DNA of 64,000 bases from Helichrysum umbraculigerum. Lineage: Eukaryota > Streptophyta > Magnoliopsida > Asterales > Asteraceae. Of the stretch, positions 46,562 through 57,549 are shown one piece after another. Numbering within the stretch: the first letter of the stretch is position 1; each line of letters opens with the position of its first letter. Made by a program: the position numbers and the translations under genes. Location: positions 162,677,759-162,741,758 of the forward strand of contig CATIUR010000003.1 of the NCBI GenBank assembly GCA_949592205.1, given 5' to 3'. The notes beneath the pieces were generated by a model. That model had not been told where the DNA came from and did no database searches. It saw only the letters and a list, made by a program, of their open reading frames with translations.

Positions 46562-48293
46562 GGAGGCATAAGGCTTTATTTCAAGATGTCCCATATGCAC
46601 TAGTCATATTACTTTCTTACTTTCTCACTCTACTTTCTTACTTTAAATTTAGCATTAGATTAGTTTATCACTTTGTTTAGAGTAGAAAGAAAGCTAGGAA
46701 CGTTTTGTAATCTTTGGTGTACGCTTGGAGTTACGCTCATTAATTCAAGTCTATTCCTTCTCGCATATTAATCTCGGTTATTTCTATCCTTATCTATCTT
46801 AATTAAATATGTTTGCGTTAATTATGTTAGAGATCGTTTATGCCATGATTAGTGAGTAGATTACTATTGTATTTGTTGTGATGTAGTTAGTATATATAAT
46901 TGTGGGATGACTTTAAATACATCATGAAATAATACGACGGCCCCGATTCGACTGATTACTCGGTATAGTATTGGAAATGCTTTTGAGCATAGTACAAATA
47001 TATGGAAGCCGGTAACGACCGAAGGTAGTTGTATTATGGATCGACGTTATAAAATTGGAAACTTTGTGAACGGAATTATCTTGTGATTTTAAACCTAAAA
47101 CTTACATTCGCCTTTCGATTAACAAACGTGATTGTAACCTTGTAAAGAGGAGTCGCGAACCTCAATACTCGGTCAATATTTATCTGTGTAAAAACTATTT
47201 TTTTAATTGTAACGTCATGCAAGCATTATAAAATGCAATGTGATTACGTGGACTTGCCATGAGTATTGTACACTTCCGATCACAATGTACTTATCATGTA
47301 AACATCGCGAAGCAATTAAACTCACAACGGAAACATCGGTAAACTATTAAATACGATGTGAGCTACCATAGTATTTTCCGACATGGTCTGGGTTTGACTT
47401 TCTGTAAAAAGCCGTCAGCATTTTAATTAGTTGTTTTAGTTTAGATTAGATTAGATTAGGTAGGCTATAGGCTAAATGATCATTTACGAAAACCTAGGGA
47501 TTTGTTAATTGTATTGAGAAAGGCAAGTTTGAAATCCAACTTAAATGGATACTTTTTCCTAAAACCATGAAACCGAAAGTACGGTATGCAAGAGACCTAA
47601 ATGCTTTCCCTCGTTTATCACGCTTAAGTTTCATTGGTAGAAATTGATTAAACAAGTTCGGACACAAGTTCTAAGTTAGTTGTTTAATGGATTCATAATC
47701 TTTGTGGTATTAAGAACGGCTAGACATGTTATGGACTTGCTACTCTATTCCTTCGCCCACGAGCGAATACTTTCAATAATATGGGCCATTGACTCCCTCA
47801 CAGGAGAGTGTGGAGAGTTGAGCATCGTCTGTCTGGTCGGAATCATGATACCTTAGTTCCTCGTGACATATTAGTTGATAACCGACTGATAAGGAATCTA
47901 TTGGTTATACCATAAGTTAATGAATCCCGTAAGCAACCCAATTTAGTTAATCATTTTCCCGTAAAAGTCATCATCCCATGATTATTAGCTAACGAAATCA
48001 CAACAAATACTACTTTGCATTATCTGACATCTTATTACATTTTATTCGCTTTATTTAGTTTACTTAGTCAACTGAACCAAAACCCCCAACGCACTCTTTT
48101 AAAACATTTACTAGAAAAGCAAGATTGATTGGATCACCTCCGTTTTAATTCAGTTTCTCTTTAAGAACGACTCTAGGTCCAACTTATCACATACTAACCC
48201 TTGGTTCAGTATCAGTAAGTTACACTTAGACCCCAACAATTATAAATTTTTAAGCATCCACCGATCGTCCGTAAAAAGACGCATCAAGCTTTT

Positions 48294-48312
48294 TGGCGCC
48301 GCTGCCGGGGAG
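48294..48312 (+). other. Primer-binding site of element H
   Basis: TGGCGCCGCTGCCGGGGAG seven bases after the LTR, the same class of site as element D. Confidence 0.88.
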
Positions 48313-48424
48313 ACTAACTGTCCGATACAGAGGCCCAACCAATCCCAATTCTAGTAAACCCTTAGGATAAAACCTTCTAAAAAAAACACAAAAACATTTT
48401 CTTTATTGTCTTTTCTTTTAGTGT

Positions 48425-49129
48425 ATGACCTGTTCCCCTAGATCTGCACCACTGTTTAACTTTCCCGATCCAGAACTTATAATACGCACTATTCGACGAG
48501 AAAAGAAGCAATCTGCAATTAAGCAAGCAATGGCTGAACGCATCACTCTCGCTGATAACAGTAAACCCTCTATCGAAGGAAGAGGAGGAACAATTCTCTA
48601 CCTCGAAACCCCTGGTCAATCTTTCGAGCTTAAACACCACATCATCCAACTAATCCAAAACCACTGTCAATTCCATGGATTGCCTAGTGATGACCCAAAC
48701 TCTCACCTCGACAAGTTCATCTCTCTTTCAAATTCCTACAAGCAAAACGGAATTGGCCAAGATACAATCCGTTTATACCTTTTCCTTTATTCGCTCACCC
48801 ATCATGCGCAAACATGGTTTGAAGGTTTAGAGACCGGTTCTATCCCTTCATGGATTGTGATGGCGACAAAGTTTCTAACCAAGTACTTTCCGCCCTCTAA
48901 ACAAACCAAACTCCGAAATGACATCATGAACTTTCGACAAGCTTTCGACGAGTCATTATATACCGCATGGGAACGATTCAAAGGAGCCTTGAAGAAATTC
49001 CCCAATCACCGACTCGATAAGTCTGCACAATTGTGCACTTTCTACAATGGTTTAGATCCTAACTACCGAACTACTCTCGATGCTGCTGCACAAGGAAGCT
49101 TCATGGCAAAGACCGACGAAGAAGGATGA
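48425..49129 (+). CDS. gag: Element H gag (capsid part)
   Basis: 234 residues from MTCSPRSAP. Athila/Tat-type gag signatures include YSLTHHAQTWFEG, KYFPPSKQTKLRNDI and LYTAWERFKGALKKFPNH. It ends at TGA 49127, which is in frame with the next ORF at 49145, so gag and the following frame were once a single frame now broken by one stop codon, or the stop is suppressed. It would make the particle that packages the element RNA. Confidence 0.88.
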   Translation: MTCSPRSAPLFNFPDPELIIRTIRREKKQSAIKQAMAERITLADNSKPSIEGRGGTILYLETPGQSFELKHHIIQLIQNHCQFHGLPSDDPNSHLDKFISLSNSYKQNGIGQDTIRLYLFLYSLTHHAQTWFEGLETGSIPSWIVMATKFLTKYFPPSKQTKLRNDIMNFRQAFDESLYTAWERFKGALKKFPNHRLDKSAQLCTFYNGLDPNYRTTLDAAAQGSFMAKTDEEG

Positions 49130-49144
49130 AACCTTATAGAAAAC

Positions 49145-52100
49145 ATGACTATGCATCACCACGATTGGAATTCTGGAGATCATTCAACATCTTCCACACC
49201 TATCGCTGCTGCAAACCCGATTCCGGTCGAAGCAATTAAGGCACTGACAGAGAAAATGGACTCGCTCGTCAAACAGTTTGGAGAACTTAAGAAACAACAG
49301 CACCAAGTACACCAAGTGCAAGTCTGTCAACACTGCACCAACCCGCAACCATCTGGCGAATACCAAGTTGAATACGAAGAAGCAAATGGCACTGTCTACT
49401 ATGCTCAGTTTCCAGCTCGACCACCCGGTTTCAACCAAAACAACAACCAACCTATAGGACCTCCCTTTCCGCCGAGAAACAACCAACAACCATACCAACC
49501 CCGATACCCACCTAGATATCCACCCTACCAACAACAATCACAACTTTCTTATAATCAACCCCTTGCACTTCCTGCACCTACTTCCGACACAAACCAAACC
49601 ACTGAACAAACCACCAAGACAAATGCCCCAGCTACAAGTTCAGATGACGCCTTCACCCAATTCATGCAAGGTCAACACCTGCTCAACCAAAAGACGTCCG
49701 CTAGACAAGATCAAGCCGACCTCTTCATGAGAAATCAATTGGCTGTGCTAAAGAATTTGGAAGCTCAAATTGGACAATTGGCACAACGTCTTGAGAATAG
49801 ACCCCGAGGAAGTTTGCCTAGCAACACTGTTCAAAATCCGCATGTTGAGGAAGCAAAGCAACTTACAACACCCAAGGAAGCAGCTACTACTCCCCCTGCT
49901 GCTATTCCAGTAAAGGAAGAACAAAAGGTCAAGATACCAGCTGTGGAAACAATGAACAAAGAGGTTAGAATCCCTTACCCCGCTAGACTTAAAGTTCAAC
50001 CTAAGAAACTGTCGTCCTTTAAGTTAGATGGAAAATTCCTTGATACCATGTCTAGAGTTCCTGGTCGTAATAAGTATATTAGGAAATTGCTATTCACTAA
50101 AGATAAATTGCCTGAAGTGAACAACATTCCCCTTAGTTCTGAAACCTCAGCCCTACTTAAGAATAGCCTTCCCGAAAAACTAGGAGATACTGGTAGATTT
50201 ACACTCCCTTGTTCTATCTACAATTCCGGAAATATGAGCGTTTTAGCTGACTTAGGAGCCAGCATTAACCTTATGCCATACTCCCTGTTTAAGAGGCTAG
50301 AACTTGAAAACTTGAAACCCACTAAGATGACTGTCCAGCTAGCCGACCAATCTGTTAGATACCCCAAGGGAATAGCTGAGAATGTCCTTGTTCAAGTTGA
50401 CAAATTTTTCTTTCCAACGGATTTCGTGGTAATTGATATCCACGAGGACATAAACATTCCAATTATCCTTGGAAGACCATTAATGAACACAGCTAGAGCA
50501 GTGATTGATGTGTATAACCACACGATTGTTTTACGATCGCATGGTGAAAGCATCACTTACAAGATCGACCAACCGGAATGCACCCCAGAAGAGGAAGAAT
50601 GTTGTGCTATATCCACAGGAAGAATCTGTTCCGGTGACGAATCAGAACCAGAGGAGGAACCACAATTCACCCGATCATCAGTTCTCATTTCTGACACTGA
50701 ATACGACCCAGAAGAGGAAGAATACGAGGAAGCAGATGAAGAAATTGAATCTAACCCTGAGGAGGAAGAAGAAGAGCCTGAAGAGGAAGAGGAAGAGGAA
50801 GAAATGGAAGAAGATGATGATCACACTGATTCGCCACAAATGGCCGAAGTTAAAAGAATACAAAACTGCGATGATTGCTCTTCGTCAGAAGAATCAGTTG
50901 ATTACGCAGTCATCCGCCAAGAGCTCAGATCCTCTCATCTTAAAAGAATGGGAAACATCCTTAATTCCTATCTCGATCCATCAAAACCCTTCACCAGAAC
51001 CCGACTTCGAGACATAGAAATCTTTGAAGAAGGACTCCGATCATCACCACACCCAGACCAGTATGCTAAGCTTTTACAGAGAATTTCAGCATATAAGGCA
51101 CGTCAACCAGGAAGCTTTGCCGAAGAGAACCTCCATGGCATAACAACCGAAGTCCGAACCATCGAAATCGATAGTTCTCGACCCTTCAACAACGCACCCT
51201 TAGACGAAGAACTCCACCAATTTCCAGATTCACGTGACAAAGACTCCGACTGCAACAGCGAATGCGAAGACGATTACGTCAACGTCACTCTTGATGAACG
51301 CTCTATTCCACAAACCCCTCTTGCTCCACCAAATTCCCCTGCTGTCACAACTGAGAGACTAGAAATTCCTCTGATAGATACTCATCAAGACATGATTGAG
51401 CTGATTGACGAATACGAAGATGTACAAATTATCGTAGAGGCCATCAAAGAGTCAACCAATGACTACAACACCGCCCAGAGACACATGATAAGGGCAATCA
51501 TACGAGACTACGATTCATACCTCGCCAATTATGGAGAACCAGAGCCCAGCACTCTTCGGAGAAATATTCGAGCATTCTCTGATCTGCTTCAAGAACAACT
51601 TACTAGAGAAGCTCAACAGCGAAAAAGACCCAACTACCCAATAGGAGAAATCGAATTCTACGGAAACCAAAGGCGAATATATCAAAAAGTATATTGTGCC
51701 TTAGCCGGATCAGCTTTTCCGTACTCATCAAGTCAAAAAGCTATTCTTGCATCAATGAGAACCAATCTGGAAAGAACCACCGGGAACCCAAGAAGTTATG
51801 CCGACATCAGAATGGTGGGAGATCTTAGAACTCTTCTAGATCTCATTGAAACTGGAGAACACCTCACAGCCTCAGAGAACTGCAGGATCGTCATTCAATC
51901 CACCATTGGGCACCACGTTGAACTAATAATTGATGAGCTAAACGAGCCAGCCTATGAAGAGGAAACTCGTGAGGTACCGAGATTCATCCCACACATGTCA
52001 CAAATCAATTTAGCCACTTATGTGACAACTCGGCTGCGCGGAATGTACCAAGAAGAAGACATAGAACTCGACGTCTATCGAAATGGATATCGCGAGATAT

Positions 52101-52153
52101 TCAGCAAGTTAATTTGCATCTTCACCGACTCGGATTTTCCTTTCAACTGCTAG
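49145..52153 (+). CDS. Element H gag tail, protease and large unknown domain, no RT
   Basis: 1002 residues in frame with gag. Residues about 70-210 are P/Q/N-rich; about 230-330 is a basic linker; an Athila-type aspartic protease follows (LADLGAS near 369, IPIILGRP near 438). A strongly acidic E/D run lies near 480-562. From about 575 to the TAG at 52151 the sequence matches no RT, RNase H, integrase or envelope I know. It looks helical, soluble and without membrane segments. A block around 843-885 (KVYCALAGSAFPYSSSQ) is echoed about 138 residues later (KLICIFTDSDFPFNC), suggesting a duplicated domain. The frame is open over 3 kb, which argues for past selection or recent capture. It could be a captured host gene or an element-specific protein. 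Confidence 0.8.
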   Translation: MTMHHHDWNSGDHSTSSTPIAAANPIPVEAIKALTEKMDSLVKQFGELKKQQHQVHQVQVCQHCTNPQPSGEYQVEYEEANGTVYYAQFPARPPGFNQNNNQPIGPPFPPRNNQQPYQPRYPPRYPPYQQQSQLSYNQPLALPAPTSDTNQTTEQTTKTNAPATSSDDAFTQFMQGQHLLNQKTSARQDQADLFMRNQLAVLKNLEAQIGQLAQRLENRPRGSLPSNTVQNPHVEEAKQLTTPKEAATTPPAAIPVKEEQKVKIPAVETMNKEVRIPYPARLKVQPKKLSSFKLDGKFLDTMSRVPGRNKYIRKLLFTKDKLPEVNNIPLSSETSALLKNSLPEKLGDTGRFTLPCSIYNSGNMSVLADLGASINLMPYSLFKRLELENLKPTKMTVQLADQSVRYPKGIAENVLVQVDKFFFPTDFVVIDIHEDINIPIILGRPLMNTARAVIDVYNHTIVLRSHGESITYKIDQPECTPEEEECCAISTGRICSGDESEPEEEPQFTRSSVLISDTEYDPEEEEYEEADEEIESNPEEEEEEPEEEEEEEEMEEDDDHTDSPQMAEVKRIQNCDDCSSSEESVDYAVIRQELRSSHLKRMGNILNSYLDPSKPFTRTRLRDIEIFEEGLRSSPHPDQYAKLLQRISAYKARQPGSFAEENLHGITTEVRTIEIDSSRPFNNAPLDEELHQFPDSRDKDSDCNSECEDDYVNVTLDERSIPQTPLAPPNSPAVTTERLEIPLIDTHQDMIELIDEYEDVQIIVEAIKESTNDYNTAQRHMIRAIIRDYDSYLANYGEPEPSTLRRNIRAFSDLLQEQLTREAQQRKRPNYPIGEIEFYGNQRRIYQKVYCALAGSAFPYSSSQKAILASMRTNLERTTGNPRSYADIRMVGDLRTLLDLIETGEHLTASENCRIVIQSTIGHHVELIIDELNEPAYEEETREVPRFIPHMSQINLATYVTTRLRGMYQEEDIELDVYRNGYREIFSKLICIFTDSDFPFNC

Positions 52154-52723
52154 CAACATCAACTAATCAGACAGGTGTGCCAAGCAACTAGATCTTTCGG
52201 AGGAGACCCTTTGGCTAATGATTTTGAAGAAGTGAAAACCGAATTCATGGCTTTAATCGCCTCGATAGGAAGAAACCACCCACAGCGTGAAATCGTTTGA
52301 ACTCACACCTGCACTCGAATTGACCCTAACGGACCAGTCACAAGGGCAGTTCGATACATCTGCTATGGAATGGCAATCCTCGACCGACTCACCACCGATC
52401 ACTTCAAAAGCTTCAGAATGGAATCCACCAACCCACCAACTCTCATTGCTGGCATGATAGAGCAATTCCTACAATACTATCCACCACGATACTCTCTACC
52501 AAGAAACCACAGTGACCACGCCACCACTACGGATGCATCAAGCATCATCTTAAGAAGAAAAGGACTAAGTCGAGCTCTCGACTTTGAAAGAGCGCTTCTC
52601 GGGAGGCAACCCGTGTTTTTACATTTCTGCAAGTTTACTTTCCAAGAAGTGATGAAATCTCCGACCATCTTTCACACTCGGATCATACAAAGAATGCTCC
52701 AGCTTGCAAGGAAGCATCAATAA
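52154..52723 (+). pseudogene. Continuation of the element H unknown frame
   Basis: Same reading frame as 49145-52153 past the TAG at 52151, with one more TGA at 52298, ending at TAA near 52721. It completes the second copy of the helical block (ATRSFGGDPLANDFEEVK) and continues with a basic, arginine-rich end (IIQRMLQLARKHQ). Together with the preceding frame the unknown region is about 600 residues long. Confidence 0.65.
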
Positions 52724-54162
52724 CCGAAGAATAGTATATCCGACGTGTTCACACTCACGAGACCAATCACAAGAATACTTGATCAAGAACGCACCAAAGA
52801 AGACAAAGACCAGCATATGCAACCAAAAGAATACTGCAACTACCGGGGAGTACTTCTATACCGTTCTCTTTCATTCGTTTTAAATATGCCATATCCACTA
52901 TGCTTATCACTAAGTGTGGGATTCAAGCCCAATACACACCGCTAAAAGAATGCTTCTTAGATGTTTCAAATTCTAAGTGTGGGATTTTACCCCAGTCAGA
53001 GCTTAGAATAACATCGAGGACGATGTTCCTGTAAGTGTGGGATAGCAGTAGTTGCACTACTTTAGAATGGATGATGGTATATTCTTGATTCTAGAATCGT
53101 TGCTCTTTAAGACCGCCTTGCTCCAAAAAGTAAACAAAATTTTTCAAAATTAAGCTGAAAATGAAAAATTTTAGACGAAGAACGATTTACTTTAAGGAAT
53201 AAGGACGAATAAAATATAAATTCTTTTGAAAAACCGATTTAAAAATCCCATAAAGAGCATCGCATGACTAAGCACATAACAAACCAACTTTCGATTCGTG
53301 AGGTATCTTGAGCCATATGAAAAGCATTCACTTTTAATGCTTCACTTTTTAGATTCTTGAGTGTGCCAATGTATGCGTTTAGAATCAGAACTTGCTCCTG
53401 TAATGCATTTCGAAGCCAAACTAGTGAGTAAAAAGGAGATCGAATCACATCATTCTTGAACCCTTCTATACACCCCAAAATAAACACGTCATCCCGTACC
53501 TACTCAAAAGCATCCCTCAAACTTCATAAAGAGTTTCAAAGATGAAAGAAGAAAAGCTACAAGGATACGAAGTCAAAATTACCCAAGAAAACTCGAAGAA
53601 AAGAAAGTCAAGTGGAGAAAAGACTCCTTCCAAGAACCAAAAGAAAAAAGGCGTCAATCGTCCTGAAAAGTCAAAAACTTCAGCTTTCCAACTTCACAAA
53701 AAAAAAAAAAAAAAAAAAAAACCCAACAAAACCCCCTCTCATATCACCAACACCTCACTCCAAAACCCTACATCACTCCCCTAGAATGATTGTGGCTAGA
53801 TCGACTTCACGCTCACCCAAAAGGTAACGATTTGATTCTCGATCAAGCCTATGACGATAAACAATGCATGACTGGCGTTCTGAGTGATTGATAAATACTA
53901 GAATAGGAAACCCTAAACACTTTGAGTGATTGGAGTGACCACCTTGGGAGGATCGCCTAGTCATGTGTCAAAGACCAAAGATCAAAAGCATGCTCCTAAA
54001 GATTACAACCTAGTTTTTTTTCAAAAATCAAATATCTTTATTTTTCCAAAACCCCCTTTAGTAAAGAGTTCCATCTTAAAATATTTCATTATCTGCTTAT
54101 CTTTAACCATGTTGAAATACAAGTTTGCTTGAGGACAAGCAAAGTTCTAAGTGTGGGATACT
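52724..54162 (+). other. Element H 3' untranslated region
   Basis: No coding frame of note; the 80-residue frame at 53542 arises from an A run (53699-53720). Ends with GCTTGAGGACAAGC, the motif usual before the purine tract in Athila-type elements. Confidence 0.7.
52912..53042 (+). repeat. Internal copies of the purine tract in element H
   Basis: AAGTGTGGGA occurs at 52912, 52975 and 53033, about 60 bp apart, and again at 54149-54158 as the true purine tract four bases before the 3' LTR. The upstream copies could be central-purine-tract-like plus-strand primers or decayed duplicates. Confidence 0.75.
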
Positions 54163-56614
54163 TGATATCGCGTAAAAAGTCACGTTTTTACTACCGATAT
54201 CTCTCTCATTCTGGAATGATTCTTGGCATTTTAATTCAAATATGGTTCAAATCAATGACATTATGCCAAGATGGTCAAAACAAGATTGCACGATAAAAAT
54301 CAAGCAAAACGGATGAAAAACGAAGATTCCACACACGTATGAAGATTCAAGGCATCAAAACGAGATTTCAAGACTAAAATTCCCTTCATCAACATCCATA
54401 CTATCCAAGATGTTCGTATTCAAAATACGAATCCAACAGAAGAAGAATCAACTAAAACGGATAAAGAATGAAGATTCTACGCCCGCCGGAAGATCCAAAT
54501 GATTCGTACGCGATATCTGGAGTTAGAGACCTCATCTCAGGGGCTATCTTATGTCAAAATCTTTGTTTTTAAATTACGAATCCAACGAAAAAAGAATCGA
54601 CTCAAACGGGCCATAACGAAGAAAACACGCACGAATCTAGAAACGAAGCAAAAGACGGAGAAACGGGGCGTGTGGCAGCCACCAGCCGCCGGCCACCACC
54701 CAGCCGCTGCCAGCCAAGGGAGGGGCGGTGCCGGCCTGCTGTCCCCTGCCCCGGTTTCCTTTTTTGGCTAATTCCCATACCTGGTGCGCCTACTTTCCGC
54801 GTTGTACAGTACCTGGTGCACCTTTTTACCCGCATTACGCTAATGTGCACCCCTTGATGCTAATGTGCGCCAAACCTCTCCTATAAATAGGAGGCATAAG
54901 GCTTCATTTCAAGATGTCCCATATGCACTAGTCATATTACTTTCTTACTTTCTCACTCTACTTTCTTACTTTAAATTTAGCATTAGATTAGTTTATCACT
55001 TTGTTTAGAGTAGAAAGAAAGCTAGGAACGTTTTGTAATCTTTGGTGTACGCTTGGAGTTACGCTCATTAATTCAAGTCTATTCCTTCTCGCATATTAAT
55101 CTCGGTTATTTCTATCCTTATCTATCTTAATTAAATATGTTTGCTTTAATTATGTTAGAGATCGTTTATGCCATGATTAGCGAGTAGATTACTATTGTAT
55201 TTGTTGTGATGTAGTTAGTATATATAATTGTGGGATGACTTTAAATACATCATGAAATAATACGACGGCCCCGATTCGACTGATTACTCGGTATAGTATT
55301 GGAAATGCTTTTGAGCATAGTACAAATATATGGAAGCCGGTAACGACCGAATGTAGTTGTATTATGGATCGACGTTATAAAATTGGAAACTTTGTGAACG
55401 GAATTATCTTGTGATTTTAAACCTAAAACTTACATTCGCCTTTTGATTAACAAACGTGATTGTAACCTTGTAAAGAGGAGTCGCGAACCTCAATACTCGG
55501 TCAATATTTATCTGTGTAAAAACTATGTTTTTAATTTTAACGTCATGCAAGCATTATAAAATGCAATGTGATTACGTGGACTTGCCATGAGTATTGTACA
55601 CTTCCGATCACAATGTACTTATCATGTAAACATCGCGAAGCAATTAAACTCACAACGGAAACATCGGTAAACGATTAAATACGATGTGAGCTACCATAGT
55701 ATTTTCCGACATGGTCTGGGTTTGACTTTCTGTAAAAAGCCGTCAGCATTTTAATTAGTTGTTTTAGTTTAGATTAGATTAGATTAGGTAGGCTATAGGC
55801 TAAATGATCATTTACGAAAACCTAGGGATTTGTTAATTGTATTGAGAAAGGCAAGTTTGAAATCCAACTTAAATGGATACTTTTTCCTAAAACCATAAAA
55901 CCTAAAGTACGGTATGCAAGAGACCTAAATGCTTTCCCTCGTTTATCACGCTTAAGTTTCATTGGTAGAAATTGATTAAACAAGTTCGGACACAAGTTCT
56001 AAGTTAGTTGTTTAATGGATTCATAATCTTTGTGGTATTAAGAACGGCTAGACATGTTATGGACTTGCTACTCTATTCCTTCGCCCACCTGCGAATACGT
56101 TCAATAATATGGGTCACTGACTCCCTCACAGGAGAGTGTGGAGAGTTGAGCATCGTCTGTCTGGTCAGAATCATGATACCTTAGTTCCTCGTGACATATT
56201 AGTTGATAACCGACTGATAAGGAATCTATTGGTTATACCATAAGTTAATGAATCCCGTAAGCAACCCAATTTAGTTAATCGTTTTCCCGTAAAAGTCATC
56301 ATCCCATGATTATTAGCTAACGAAATCACAACAAATACTACTTTGCATTATCTGACATCTTATTACATTTTATTCGCTTTATTTAGTTTACTTAGTCAAC
56401 TGAACCAAAACCCCCAACGCACTCTTTTAAAACATTTACTAGAAAAGCAAGATTGATTGGATCACCTCCGTTTCAATTCAGTTTCTCTTTAAGAACGACT
56501 CTAGGTCCAACTTATCACATACTAACCCTTGGTTCAGAATCAGTAAGTTACACTTAGACCCCAGCTATTATAAATTTTTAAGCATCCACCGATCGTCCGT
56601 AAAAAGACGCATCA
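54163..56614 (+). repeat. Element H 3' LTR (2452 bp)
   Basis: TGATATCGCG ... GACGCATCA, followed by the TSD GGCAC at 56615-56619. It gives the uninterrupted reference for the split 5' LTR. Confidence 0.93.
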
Positions 56615-57547
56615 GGCACCTCTCGAAGGAAGAGGTCAGTAAGCAGTGATGATGGACTCGCCGCCATCACTGCTAAGCTTGACAGCATGGGAAGAGACAT
56701 AAAGAAGGTAACTGAGACTGTCCATGCAATCCAAGTAGGTTGTGACAACTGTGGAGGAACACACTTGTTCAAGGATTGCCCCGAAATGGATTCAGGAGAG
56801 AAGAGTGAGGAGGTTAAATTTGGAGAAGCTCAAGGAACCTACCGTTAAGGCGGTGGAACCTTTTTCCGAAGACCATACCAGGAGGGAGGTCGCCAATTCC
56901 GCCAAGCTCAGCTGGGACTTTACTCTAAGGAACAACCTTCGGCACCTTTTCCCGAGAAGAAAACCAATTTGTAGGATATGATGGGAAAGTTTTTGGTCAC
57001 TAATGAGCAATTTATTGCTAGTTCTGGACAACGGATGGATACTACTGAAGCGTTAGTACGTAATCAAGGCGCCGCACTCAAACAGATTGAGGGGACCGTT
57101 TCTAACATAGCTAAGGTTCTCCAAGAAAGGTTTCCGGGAACTCTACCGGGATTCACCGAAACCAATCCTCGAGATCAAGCAAAAGCGGTGACTACTAGAA
57201 GTGGGAAGGTTCATGAAGATCCTAATTTTGATAAGAATCCCGTTACTAAGATTTTGCTGGAAAAGGAGAAGGAAACGGAGGTTGTTAAAAATCCTAAGGA
57301 GGACACAAAGGCTGATCAAATTGCTAGGGATAAGCAATATGCGAAGGATCATGTGCCACCCCCGCCATACCCTGCAGCTTTGAGAAGGGGAAAGGATGAA
57401 GCTCATTACCACCAATTTCTAGAAAATTTGAAGCAGCTTCATATCAACATCCCATTTGTGGAAGCTATTGCCCATATGCCTAAGTATGCGAAATACTTGA
57501 AGGAGCTTTTGACCAATAAAAGCAAGTTGCGGAGGCAACCACTGTAA
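56615..57547 (+). pseudogene. gag: Element D gag, C-terminal part, with zinc knuckle
   Basis: Resumes the D gag frame after the H insertion. A zinc knuckle (CDNCGGTHLFKDCP) is visible near 56735-56780, followed by frame damage, then an open stretch 56978-57547 with PPPPYPAALRRG and the HINIPFVEAIAHMPKYAKYL segment typical of Athila gag-protease linkers. A one-base loss near 57528 shifts the frame, giving the stop at 57545 while the next frame continues correctly. Confidence 0.82.
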
Positions 57548-57549
57548 CG

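Larger units (their letters stand above)
46237..48286 (+). repeat. Element H 5' LTR, second part
   Basis: Matches 54598-56614 except for scattered substitutions and one extra 32-bp unit. Ends GACGCATCA. A TATAAATA box is at 46554-46561. Confidence 0.9.
32892..56614 (+). mobile_element. Element H: non-autonomous Athila-like retrotransposon with a large unknown ORF
   Basis: Flanked by the 5-bp TSD GGCAC (32887-32891 and 56615-56619). The 5' LTR is 32892-33326 plus 46237-48286 (split by J); the 3' LTR is 54163-56614. Primer site at 48294, gag-protease-unknown frame 48425-52723, purine tract at 54149-54158. I see no RT, RNase H or integrase anywhere inside, and the 811-11000 bp sizes of its nested guests do not hide one. 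About 45 differences between the LTRs by eye make it older than its guest E, as nesting requires. Confidence 0.88.

Noticed and set aside
50505..51017. 170-residue ORF inside element H
   Set aside because: It is the shifted frame of the acidic run of the real protein.
53542..53827. Lysine-rich ORFs
   Set aside because: Created by a 22-base A run in the element H 3' untranslated region.
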